From: an uncultured Clostridia bacterium | GTDB taxonomy: Bacteria; Bacillota; Clostridia; Oscillospirales; Acutalibacteraceae | Length of the DNA stretch: 64,000 bases | Direction of reading: 5' to 3' | NCBI GenBank assembly: GCA_944376655.1 | Contig: CALWDJ010000003.1 | Location: forward strand, 1 to 64,000 | Shown here: one piece after another, positions 58,163 through 64,000 of the stretch | How the letters are laid out: every line of letters begins with the position of its first letter | Position numbering within the stretch: the first letter of the stretch is position 1 | Notes under the pieces: generated by a model | Seen by the model: the letters and a program-made list of their open reading frames with translations, nothing else | What the model was told of the DNA's origin: nothing | The model's database searches: none | Translations under genes and position numbers: made by a program

Positions 58163-59716
58163 TTAGAAATTCCAGTGAATTTCAACGGGCGCGTGCTTCA
58201 TACCCTTGAGGCGTTTCCCGATGATAATGTAGTCAATCATCTCCACAACCATCTCTCTGGTAAGGTGCTTGAGGTTGGCGTATTGTTCTATCAACTCTCT
58301 GCGATTGTCACCGACCGCAATCTTTTCGTCCAGCTCGGCAATCTGCTTTTCGTTCTGGGTAATCAGCTTTTCCAAACGGTCACGATTACTCATAAAATCC
58401 TTTGTCATTTCAGTATAATCGCTCTCATTCAGTAACCCCTTTACTTTATCCAAATAAAGGTCTCTGATGCCCTTTGAGTATTCCTCGATCTTTTTCTGAT
58501 AGGCAGTGTTATCGTCCAGCAACCCGGCTTTTTGCTCCTGTAGATTCGTGCAAAATACGATGCTGCGTTCTGCTTCATCCAAGTCCAAATATTCTTTCGA
58601 TAATCGGTTTAACTCTTCAATTACAAGCTGCTCCAAAGTATCTACCGAGATAAAGGAACCGATGCAGGAATCCTTTGCCACATGGCGGTTGGAGCATTGC
58701 AGATAGTGCTTGCCACGGTTTTTTGAGGAGCGCATCACATAACCGCAGCCCATACAGCGAGCCTTTCTTGCGAACAGTCCGACCGTTCCCACATCAAAGG
58801 GCTTTGCCCTTTCTCCAACCAGCTTCTGCACCCTGTCCCACAGCTCACGGTCGATAATCGGCTCGTGCGTGCCTTCCACCACATACCATTCTTCTTTTGG
58901 GCGCGGCTTGCACTGCTTGGTCTTGTAGGAAATACTGCCGTACTTGCCCTGCACCATGTTGCCGATATAAATTTCGTTCGTCAGCATATCGGAAATCGCA
59001 AAGTATTTCCAAAGGGTGCTGTTCTTGCCTTTGGGCTGCTTATATCGCAGACCGTGCAGGCGTTTGTATTCGGTCGGATTGGGAATGCCTCGGTCATTGA
59101 GCATACGGGCGATTGCGGTTTTTCCGTAGCCCCCGGCAAATAGGGTAAAAACTTCTCTTACAACTGCGGCGGCTTCTTCATCGATAATTAAATGTCCCTT
59201 GTGCTCCGGGTCTTTCTTGTACCCGTAAAGTGCAAAAGCGCCGATATGAAAGCCGTTCAGCCGTCTGTTTGTCAAGACGCTTCGGATGTTGTCTGACATA
59301 TCCTCTAAGTACCATTCGTTGACAAGCCCGTTGATCTGGCGAGATTTTTTGTTGCCCTTATTGGCGGTATCCGCGTTGTCAACGATGCTGACAAAGCGAA
59401 TCCCCCAAACAGGAAACAGACCGTGGATATACTTTTCCACAAGCTCCAGTTCACGGGTAAATCGCGACTGTGTCTTGCAGAGAATAATGTCAAAGCGTTT
59501 CGCCTCGGCGTCGGCAAGCAAACGGTTAAACTCGGGGCGGCGTCTGTCCGCGCCGGTATAGTCGTCATCGCTGTAAATATTGTAAAGCTCCCACCCCTGT
59601 TCCATGGCATATTGCAGCAGCATTGTTTTCTGATTTTGTATGCTGTTGCTATCATCGGTTTCAAATTGCTTGTTCCGATCTTCTTCGGATAAGCGGCAAT
59701 ATATAGCTACTTTCAA
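58163..59716 (-). CDS. Large serine recombinase of element E1
   Basis: 517-aa site-specific recombinase. The N-terminal resolvase domain has the catalytic serine in YCRLSEEDRN (Ser10) and DIILCKTQSRFTRE. A recombinase domain (about 155-270) follows, then a zinc ribbon CMGCGYVMRSSKNRGKHYLQC and a C-terminal coiled coil. TTG at 59716 is the start, with AGGAG eight bases upstream. It is intact and lies about 100 bp from the left attachment site, as recombinases of excised sporulation elements do. Predicted to cut at the AGAG core. Confidence 0.95.
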   Translation of the reverse strand: MKVAIYCRLSEEDRNKQFETDDSNSIQNQKTMLLQYAMEQGWELYNIYSDDDYTGADRRRPEFNRLLADAEAKRFDIILCKTQSRFTRELELVEKYIHGLFPVWGIRFVSIVDNADTANKGNKKSRQINGLVNEWYLEDMSDNIRSVLTNRRLNGFHIGAFALYGYKKDPEHKGHLIIDEEAAAVVREVFTLFAGGYGKTAIARMLNDRGIPNPTEYKRLHGLRYKQPKGKNSTLWKYFAISDMLTNEIYIGNMVQGKYGSISYKTKQCKPRPKEEWYVVEGTHEPIIDRELWDRVQKLVGERAKPFDVGTVGLFARKARCMGCGYVMRSSKNRGKHYLQCSNRHVAKDSCIGSFISVDTLEQLVIEELNRLSKEYLDLDEAERSIVFCTNLQEQKAGLLDDNTAYQKKIEEYSKGIRDLYLDKVKGLLNESDYTEMTKDFMSNRDRLEKLITQNEKQIAELDEKIAVGDNRRELIEQYANLKHLTREMVVEMIDYIIIGKRLKGMKHAPVEIHWNF

Positions 59717-59746
59717 TTTTCCATCTCCTTAGAGACAGAACAAGCT

Positions 59747-59787
59747 GTTTTCGTATATAGTATACCATACGAAAACCTATTTGTCAT
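59747..59787 (-). promoter_or_regulatory. Promoter with overlapping palindrome before the E1 recombinase
   Basis: Minus strand ATGACA (59782-59787), 17 bp, TATACT (59759-59764). A perfect inverted repeat GTTTTCGTAT / ATACGAAAAC (59747-59756 with 59767-59776, 10-bp spacer) covers the -10 box. No T tract follows, so it is an operator candidate rather than a terminator. A bound regulator would block the recombinase promoter. Confidence 0.7.
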
Positions 59788-59923
59788 CGTTTTTCACGCA
59801 AAAGCTCACGCTTTTGCTCCTTTCCAGCTTGTTGATAAGTTCTATCCAGATCTTTGTGAATACCTCTTTTGAGGTCGTGCTTTCGCCGCTTTTGAAAACA
59901 CTTTTCACAAGGCCCGTTTCCAT
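59777..59923 (-). CDS. 48-aa protein upstream of the E1 recombinase
   Basis: Short gene with an excellent ribosome binding site: AAGGAGG (59930-59936), six bases before ATG 59923. The product starts METGLVKSVFKSGESTTSKE, has an amphipathic middle (FTKIWIELINKLERS) and a basic tail. It ends 61 bases before the recombinase start and probably shares its transcript. No family recognised with confidence. Small partners next to serine recombinases can be directionality factors; that is only a guess here. A longer reading in another frame (59784-60026) has no ribosome binding site and was not chosen. Confidence 0.65.
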   Translation of the reverse strand: METGLVKSVFKSGESTTSKEVFTKIWIELINKLERSKSVSFCVKNDDK

Positions 59924-60096
59924 AAAAAGCCTCCTTCTCAGTTAAGGCGGCACAAGTCATTCCAACTTTATGATATATGAGCAGATTTTCGAGGGATTTT
60001 TTTGTTATGAGGTCACAGGAATACAAATGTATTTCAAAACCGAATACGGAAAAAGCACCGAAAATATGCCATATAGGGCTGGGCGGAATGGCTTGC

Positions 60097-60128
60097 GCCG
60101 CCTTTTAGTACACTATATGAAAGGCGGC
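60097..60128. repeat. Inverted repeat in E1 non-coding stretch
   Basis: Perfect 9-bp arms GCCGCCTTT / AAAGGCGGC around a 14-nt loop, without a T tract on either strand. It lies in the 300-bp gap between the 48-aa gene and the MATE fragment, where no other gene is visible. Function unknown. Confidence 0.5.
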
Positions 60129-60187
60129 AAGTCCGCTATTCTTTACAGCGCGCAAGCAATATGAAAAGCGGCATTCATTTTGGCAAG

Positions 60188-60221
60188 TAAAAAAGCCCTT
60201 TGAACAAGTCAAAGAGCTTTT
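60188..60221 (-). terminator. Terminator after the MATE fragment
   Basis: Minus-strand stem AAAAGCTCTTTGA / TCAAAGGGCTTTT (one wobble), 5-nt loop, then TTTTTTAC, 20 bases beyond the MATE stop. Confidence 0.8.
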
Positions 60222-60241
60222 ATCAAATCATTTTTGCTATT

Positions 60242-61053
60242 TTAATTTTTTACGCAATCCTTTTTTATAAAAAATCGTTGTTGAATGATTGAAATAATAA
60301 GGTGGACAACCATTCCGAAGCCGAACATCAGTATAATGGTATTTATATTAAATTTGATTAACCCGGTCAGATACAGTATATAAAATATACCGTAATAGCC
60401 AAGATTGATTATGAGAGAATTGACTGCATTATAGACCGTTTTTCCAAACCCGATAAAAATATTATCGATAATGGCACAGCCTGCATAGGCAATATAGAAC
60501 GGTGCAAGCTTGAGAGTAATTATAAATATCTCATTTGCATTGGATAGATTTTCGGCATAGCGGAAAAAAGGTAGCCATGCAGGTGTTGTGATCGCCAACA
60601 AGATAACAACCGCGCCGCCGATCAGGTAGTAATTTGTCTGTTTTAAGTTCTGATAGCCATCCTTGCAGTCGCTTCGGATAACCTCGGAAAGCGCCGTGAT
60701 AGGTATCAGCAGCCAGCCCCAAATAAAGTTATTGGCAACCCAGTAGTTGCCCTGTTCGGCAACCATATTTACCATTTTGCAAACCATTACGGCATAAATC
60801 AGATTATCCGCAAACTGTTGCAGTCCCGAAAAGGCACCGACTTTGCACCATTCCTTGAAAATACCGATATCCGACCTTCTGAATCGGGAAAAGCGAATGT
60901 ATTTTTGCTTATATAGAATGAAAATACTTACAACTGCAAGCAGTGTGTTTGTGATAATATTTGAAATTGCAACGCCGTATACTTGAAAGCTCGGTATCAA
61001 CAAAAAATCTGCAATCAAAGACAGAATGGTGCGTACACCTAAGAATACTGTGG
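60242..61053 (-). pseudogene. MATE-family transporter, C-terminal fragment
   Basis: About 270 residues from FLGVRTILSLIADFLLIPSF to the end, with about eight hydrophobic segments, matching the second two-thirds of a MATE exporter. The N-terminal third is missing: upstream of about 61050 the sequence is the 3' end of a truncated recombinase gene in another frame. The frame is open to 61177, but those residues are out-of-frame recombinase sequence. Non-functional as it stands. Confidence 0.8.
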
Positions 61054-61743
61054 AAGCTCGCCGTAATTCTTTCTGCGGTGTTTGGTGATGGGGTCTTCGC
61101 AGTATTCCTTCTGGAAAAGCATGTTCCCTGTGTAGGTGATGTTTGTTAGGATGACCTTCACATTGGAGTCCACCCACGGCTTTCCTTGCCGGGTATAAAT
61201 GCCTCGTTGCATCAGGGCTCTGCCGATTTCTATGCGTGATGCGCCTTTCATATACTCAGCATACATCCAGCGGACGATCTCGGCTTCCTCCGGAATGATG
61301 ACCAGCTTGTCATCCTGCCACTCATATCCGAATATCGAGAACTTGCCGTTGGGAATGCCTTGCTTGAATCGCTTTATCATGCCCCATTTGACGTTTTCCG
61401 AAATGCTGCGGCTCTCTTCCTGCGCAAAAGAAGCGAGGATGGAAAGCATCAGCTCTCCGTCACCACTCAAGGAATTGATATTTTCCTTTTCGAAGCGAAC
61501 CTCAATTCCGAGATCCTTTAGGTGCCGGACTGTGTTCAAAAGATCCACAGTGTTCCTCGCAAATCGCTGAATCGACTTGGTGAGGATAATGTCGATGTTT
61601 CCGGCTTCACACTCTGCCAGCATGCGATTAAACTCCTCACGTTTTTTGGTGTCGGTGCCAGAGATCCCGTAATCCGCAAAAACTCCAGCATAACTTAGTT
61701 GGGAGAACAGGGCGTTTATTTCAGCATTATTTAGGAGTAGCAC
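61039..61743 (-). pseudogene. Serine recombinase remnant
   Basis: 234 aa covering the mid and recombinase domains of a second, different serine recombinase: YGISGTDTKKREEFNRML, DIILTKSIQRFARNTVDLL, GELMLSILASFAQEESRS, ending KHRRKNYGELPQYS. The N-terminal segment with the catalytic serine (YxRVS) is missing, and the chain stops before the zinc ribbon. It is closer to the E2 recombinase type than to the intact E1 enzyme. Both ends join unrelated sequence, so it is a relic of an earlier insertion. Confidence 0.85.
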
Positions 61744-61790
61744 ATTACATAAAAACTCCGTCTGATCCGGTCTACGAGAAATCGCAGGCT

Positions 61791-62558
61791 TTGAAATCTA
61801 TAGAATTTGAATTAACTGATTCAAGTATTGATATGGATATCAATTTTGGTGATTATAGAAAGCACCCCGAATTTGTCGATGTTCTTCAAAAGTTAGGAAT
61901 TAGCTATGACGAGTATAAAGCTCAAATTGCTCGTAAACACCGGTTTTCAACGGTCGCATTTTTGCTAAATAGATATACGCAATCCAAAGCCAAACTTCTT
62001 GATATATTGTATAGACAAATGAGAGATCCAAATCAAAGTAAGCTGGAATTGGTTCGTGTGTTGTATGAAATATTGGAGGACAAGCCCCGAGATTTCAAAC
62101 TTAATACTTTTATTATTAATCGCCTTACTTATAAATATCGTCAATCTGTAAGAGAAGTTGTTGATGCTACTGCTGAATATTACAAAAATACTGGTATATC
62201 GAAAATAATCAATACAACAATACGTTACAAATCAAGTTATATTGAGTTCGATTTTTATAACAAAGTAGATTTAATTCGCTACTTCATGCGTTGTGAAAAT
62301 GTCAATGATTCTCTAATAAATACACTGCATGAACGATTGCTTAAAAATATCGAAATACTATACTATTTGACCACTCCAAGCAAGAAAATGCTCAAGGACA
62401 TGGGAATCTACGAGGGTGATATAGATCAAATTATCGCCATTATCGGGGACGATTTCACAAGCATTGCAGAACTCCAGCAATTGTTAACAGAGCACCTTGA
62501 TAAGCTTGGAAAAATAAGTATTGTATCAAGATATATAATTAATCGCTTACTCAATTAA
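61791..62558 (+). CDS. AT-rich hypothetical protein, probably 5'-truncated
   Basis: 255 aa from TTG 61791, no recognised family. Content is alpha-helical and charged (FVDVLQKLGISYDEYKAQIA, YRQSVREVVDATAEYYKN), with a C-terminal LEHLDKLGKIS-like stretch. Base composition is clearly more AT-rich than neighbouring genes. No good ribosome binding site precedes it, and the frame stays open and protein-like upstream (HYIKTPSDPVYEKSQAL) into the recombinase remnant, so the real start is likely lost. The only plus-strand gene in E1. Confidence 0.55.
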   Translation: MKSIEFELTDSSIDMDINFGDYRKHPEFVDVLQKLGISYDEYKAQIARKHRFSTVAFLLNRYTQSKAKLLDILYRQMRDPNQSKLELVRVLYEILEDKPRDFKLNTFIINRLTYKYRQSVREVVDATAEYYKNTGISKIINTTIRYKSSYIEFDFYNKVDLIRYFMRCENVNDSLINTLHERLLKNIEILYYLTTPSKKMLKDMGIYEGDIDQIIAIIGDDFTSIAELQQLLTEHLDKLGKISIVSRYIINRLLN

Positions 62559-62579
62559 CATATAGTAGAACGGTTATTC

Positions 62580-62625
62580 AAAAGACAATGGCAGCTGGAA
62601 TTTTTCCAACAGCCATTGTCTTTTT
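62580..62625 (+). terminator. Terminator of the AT-rich gene
   Basis: Long stem AAAAGACAATGGC / GCCATTGTCTTTTT with an inner TGGAA/TTCCA extension, followed by TTTTT, 21 bases after the stop. Confidence 0.88.
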
Positions 62626-62774
62626 ACTTGAATTTTTCTTTCAGAAAACAGCTTGTCCTATCGTATTTTTGTGATTTGTTGTTCTTATGAGGTCGCAGGC
62701 GGCGATTTGGAGCAAGAACCCTGAAAGTCCGGAAAACCGCATGAAATAAGGCTTTCTGGGGTATTGAAAACACA
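62626..62774. other. Non-coding right flank of E1
   Basis: About 150 bp between the terminator and the right attachment arm. No gene, repeat or promoter could be supported on either strand. Confidence 0.4.
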
Positions 62775-62802
62775 GGTTGTTCTTTCGTCATCGTGCCCTC
62801 TG
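62775..62802 (-). other. E1 attachment site, right end (attR half)
   Basis: Minus strand: cotJC ...GCGGC, core AGAG (62798-62801), then element arm GGCACGATGACGAAAG and AACAACC down to 62775. Its complement GGTTGT-x9-ATCGTGCC mirrors the left arm GGTTGT-x9-ATCGTACC. Confidence 0.85.
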
Positions 62803-63025
62803 CCGCAAGGTCTTCATGAAGGTCGGTTATCGCGTCGCCTTTCGCCTGGATATAGGTAGCGGTCCACGGAAGACCCGACGCGGCCACCGGATATACGGCG
62901 TTGGTATGGTCCACAAAGTAGGTTTCAAAGCCGCTTTTCTTTATTTGCTCCGGAGTAAGATTTTTTGTAAGCTGGTGAACCATGGCGCAGATCATTTCCA
63001 GGTGTCCGAGCTCCTCTGTACCTAT
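62798..63025 (-). pseudogene. cotJC: cotJC segment 2 (76 codons) between elements E1 and E2
   Basis: Reads IGTEELGHLEMICAMVHQLT to ITDLHEDLAAE, the middle of CotJC, with the metal-binding Glu and His in EELGHLEM. It has no start codon: upstream the sequence turns into E2 at or just before the Ile codon (63023-63025), where family members normally have Asp. Downstream the frame runs into E1. The coding length matches the family when joined to 57831-58034. About 45-60 N-terminal codons must lie right of this window. Confidence 0.9.
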
Positions 63026-63053
63026 TGAAGAACAAAATTGTTTATGATATAAT
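63025..63053 (+). promoter_or_regulatory. Promoter at the edge of E2
   Basis: TTGAAG (63025-63030), 17 bp, TATAAT (63048-63053), followed by AGAGGTG and the 114-aa gene. The -35 box begins at the last base of cotJC segment 2. Confidence 0.8.
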
Positions 63054-63086
63054 AAGTACAACAAAATAAAAAAAGAGGTGTAAAAA

Positions 63087-63431
63087 ATGCCCTTAGATGA
63101 TGAACTCAAAAACCACATTTTTAATTTTGTGAAACATCATACAACCTTAAGACAAGCACGAAATGCCCAAAAACTTCTGGAGAAACCTGATTTGCTTCTT
63201 ATCTACATCTTATCCGCATACAATATGCATGAGATAACCCAATTTGGGGGTATGCGGATGATAACAAACCCCGAAGCATTTTTACCCACAGAGAAAGAGA
63301 AGAATGCTTTTATTCAAGAATTGAAAAAGTATGTTGCCACTCTTTATACATACAACGGAAAGGAAGTAAATTTTAATGGATACAACAGTAATTGCTCCGA
63401 TTCACAAACCGCTGAAGACCGAAACGGATGA
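63087..63431 (+). CDS. 114-aa hypothetical protein of E2
   Basis: ATG 63087 has AGAGGTG at 63073-63079. The product is helical in its first 40 residues (IFNFVKHHTTLRQARNAQKL) and shows no motif that I recognise. Its last 18 codons overlap the start of the serine recombinase by 56 bases, so the two are translated from one message. Possible recombinase partner; function unknown. Confidence 0.7.
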   Translation: MPLDDELKNHIFNFVKHHTTLRQARNAQKLLEKPDLLLIYILSAYNMHEITQFGGMRMITNPEAFLPTEKEKNAFIQELKKYVATLYTYNGKEVNFNGYNSNCSDSQTAEDRNG

Positions 63432-64000
63432 ACAGTTAAAGGTTTGTGCTTACTGTCGTGTATCTACTGATGAAGCGGACCAGCGGAACTCTTTAAAATC
63501 TCAAAAAAAGTTTTTTGCTGATATTTTCAAAAAACACCCGAACTGGACGAATGTTGGCATATTTGCAGATGAAGGAATCAGCGGAACATCTTTAGAAAAG
63601 CGGGACCGTTTCAATGCTATGATAGCACTTGCAAAGCGAAAAGGTGTTGATGTTATTTTAACGAAAGAAGTATCCCGATTTTCACGAAATGCCACCGATT
63701 TATTAAGCATAGTAAAAGACCTGCAAGACCGCAAGGTCTTTATATGGTTTTTATCGGATGACATCAATACCGAAAACCCGAACAGTATCCAACAATTAAC
63801 CGAAACCGCCACATCCGCACAGGGCGAAAGCTTAAGAACATCCCGCCGAGTTGTTTGGGGGCAACAAAGACAGATGGAAAAAGGTATTGTGTTCGGGCGG
63901 AAAGAAATGTATGGGTATCGCATAGAAAGAGACAGCGAGGGCATACAACACTTTATTGTCGTTGAGGAAGAAGCGGAAATCATCAAAAAAATATTTGAAT
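63376..64000 (+). CDS. Serine recombinase of element E2, 3'-truncated by the window edge
   Basis: Open from ATG 63376 to the end of the window (208 residues). The resolvase domain has catalytic serine in CAYCRVSTDEADQRNS (near residue 34), IFADEGISGTSLEKRDRF and VILTKEVSRFSRNATDLL. The start of the recombinase domain follows (QMEKGIVFGRKEMYGYRI). It belongs to a different subgroup from the E1 enzyme and is closer to the remnant at 61039-61743. Presumed integrase/excisionase of E2. Confidence 0.93.
   Translation, partial: MDTTVIAPIHKPLKTETDEQLKVCAYCRVSTDEADQRNSLKSQKKFFADIFKKHPNWTNVGIFADEGISGTSLEKRDRFNAMIALAKRKGVDVILTKEVSRFSRNATDLLSIVKDLQDRKVFIWFLSDDINTENPNSIQQLTETATSAQGESLRTSRRVVWGQQRQMEKGIVFGRKEMYGYRIERDSEGIQHFIVVEEEAEIIKKIFE

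Larger units (their letters stand above)
58035..62801. mobile_element. E1: 4,763-bp serine-recombinase element inserted in cotJC
   Basis: Lies exactly between codons ...LAAE and QKAR... of cotJC. Both ends share CAGAG, and both carry 23-bp arms that are inverted repeats of each other. It contains an intact large serine recombinase near the left end, a 48-aa gene upstream of it, a promoter with a palindrome, and decayed cargo (MATE and second-recombinase fragments, one AT-rich hypothetical gene). The organisation matches skin-like or phage-like elements that use a sporulation gene as attachment site. Whether it is excised during sporulation is inference. Confidence 0.88.
63014..64000. mobile_element. 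E2: second recombinase element in cotJC, left end only
   Basis: Begins at the upstream edge of cotJC segment 2 (boundary between 63014 and 63026) and continues past the window. It carries a strong promoter within a few bases of the boundary, a 114-aa gene and a serine recombinase, all on the plus strand, opposite to cotJC. The edge also contains AGAG (63014-63017), the core seen at E1, and TTGTTCTT nearby resembles the E1 right arm. The other end cannot be seen. Confidence 0.75.

Noticed and set aside
59784..60026. 80-codon frame on the minus strand upstream of the E1 recombinase
   Set aside because: TTG start without a ribosome binding site and odd composition; the overlapping 48-aa frame has a near-perfect Shine-Dalgarno and ends properly before the recombinase.
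61054..61177. N-terminal extension of the MATE reading frame
   Set aside because: These codons are the recombinase remnant read in another frame; no membrane segment or MATE similarity is present.
62624..63118. Open frame of 164 codons on the minus strand as a complete gene
   Set aside because: Only its central 76 codons are CotJC-like. The N-terminal residues are E2 sequence read backwards, and the C-terminal residues are E1 sequence, so it is a chimera of a gene segment and two element edges.
1..64000. CRISPR arrays, tRNA and rRNA genes
   Set aside because: No regularly spaced direct repeats and no cloverleaf or rRNA-like stretches were seen on either strand. A dedicated covariance-model scan would be decisive.

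Overview
The window looks like chromosome of an anaerobic, endospore-forming Firmicute, most likely a clostridial/Oscillospiraceae-type bacterium. The evidence is the Gram-positive order of housekeeping genes (dprA-topA-trmFO-plsX-rnc-smc-ftsY, yhbY-nadD-yqeK-rsfS, yabO-yabP-yabQ-divIC-yabR), strong GGAGG ribosome binding sites, the folate enzyme Fhs, a SAM-I and an FMN riboswitch, and sporulation genes (yabP, yabQ, a spoVB-like flippase, cotJC). No rRNA, tRNA or CRISPR array was recognised.

Layout. 1-7.8 kb (+): one-carbon/purine operon glyA(partial)-purD-purL-fhs. 7.8-10.1 kb (-): alcohol dehydrogenase with the peroxiredoxin bcp, then an AraC-type regulator. 10.3-15.3 kb (+): xylose cluster xylA-GH3-xylB. 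15.3-57.7 kb (-): a long run of core genes. These are luxS / divergent P-type ATPase / endonuclease IV / yqeG; rpsU; secG; leuS to smc; rnc to dprA; the infC-rpmI-rplT operon, with a non-canonical AUC start and an attenuator; metK under a SAM-I riboswitch; ribU under an FMN riboswitch; a lone fumarase alpha subunit; the yab/divIC sporulation-division cluster with HU; an MTA/SAH nucleosidase; and hemZ, dtd, relA and recJ.

57.8-64 kb is the accessory region and the main discovery. The spore coat gene cotJC (manganese-catalase family, minus strand) is split into pieces. Its last 67 codons lie at 57831-58034. The preceding 76 codons lie at 62798-63025. The first part (about 45-60 codons) lies beyond the right edge. 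The middle gap is a 4,763-bp element (E1) carrying an intact large serine recombinase, a 48-aa gene upstream of it, and decayed cargo. Its ends carry 23-bp inverted arms around a shared AGAG core, and joining the gene across that core restores the reading frame exactly. A second element (E2), with its own promoter and a different serine recombinase, begins at the other edge of the middle segment and runs out of the window. The arrangement resembles sporulation genes interrupted by developmentally excised elements (sigK/skin, spsM), but with two elements in one coat gene.

How the genes work together: glyA, fhs, purD and purL link serine-derived C1 units to purines. metK, mtnN (48.8 kb) and luxS (15.3 kb) form most of a SAM recycling/AI-2 route. 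The xyl cluster would cut xylo-oligosaccharides to xylose and feed xylulose-5-phosphate into central metabolism.
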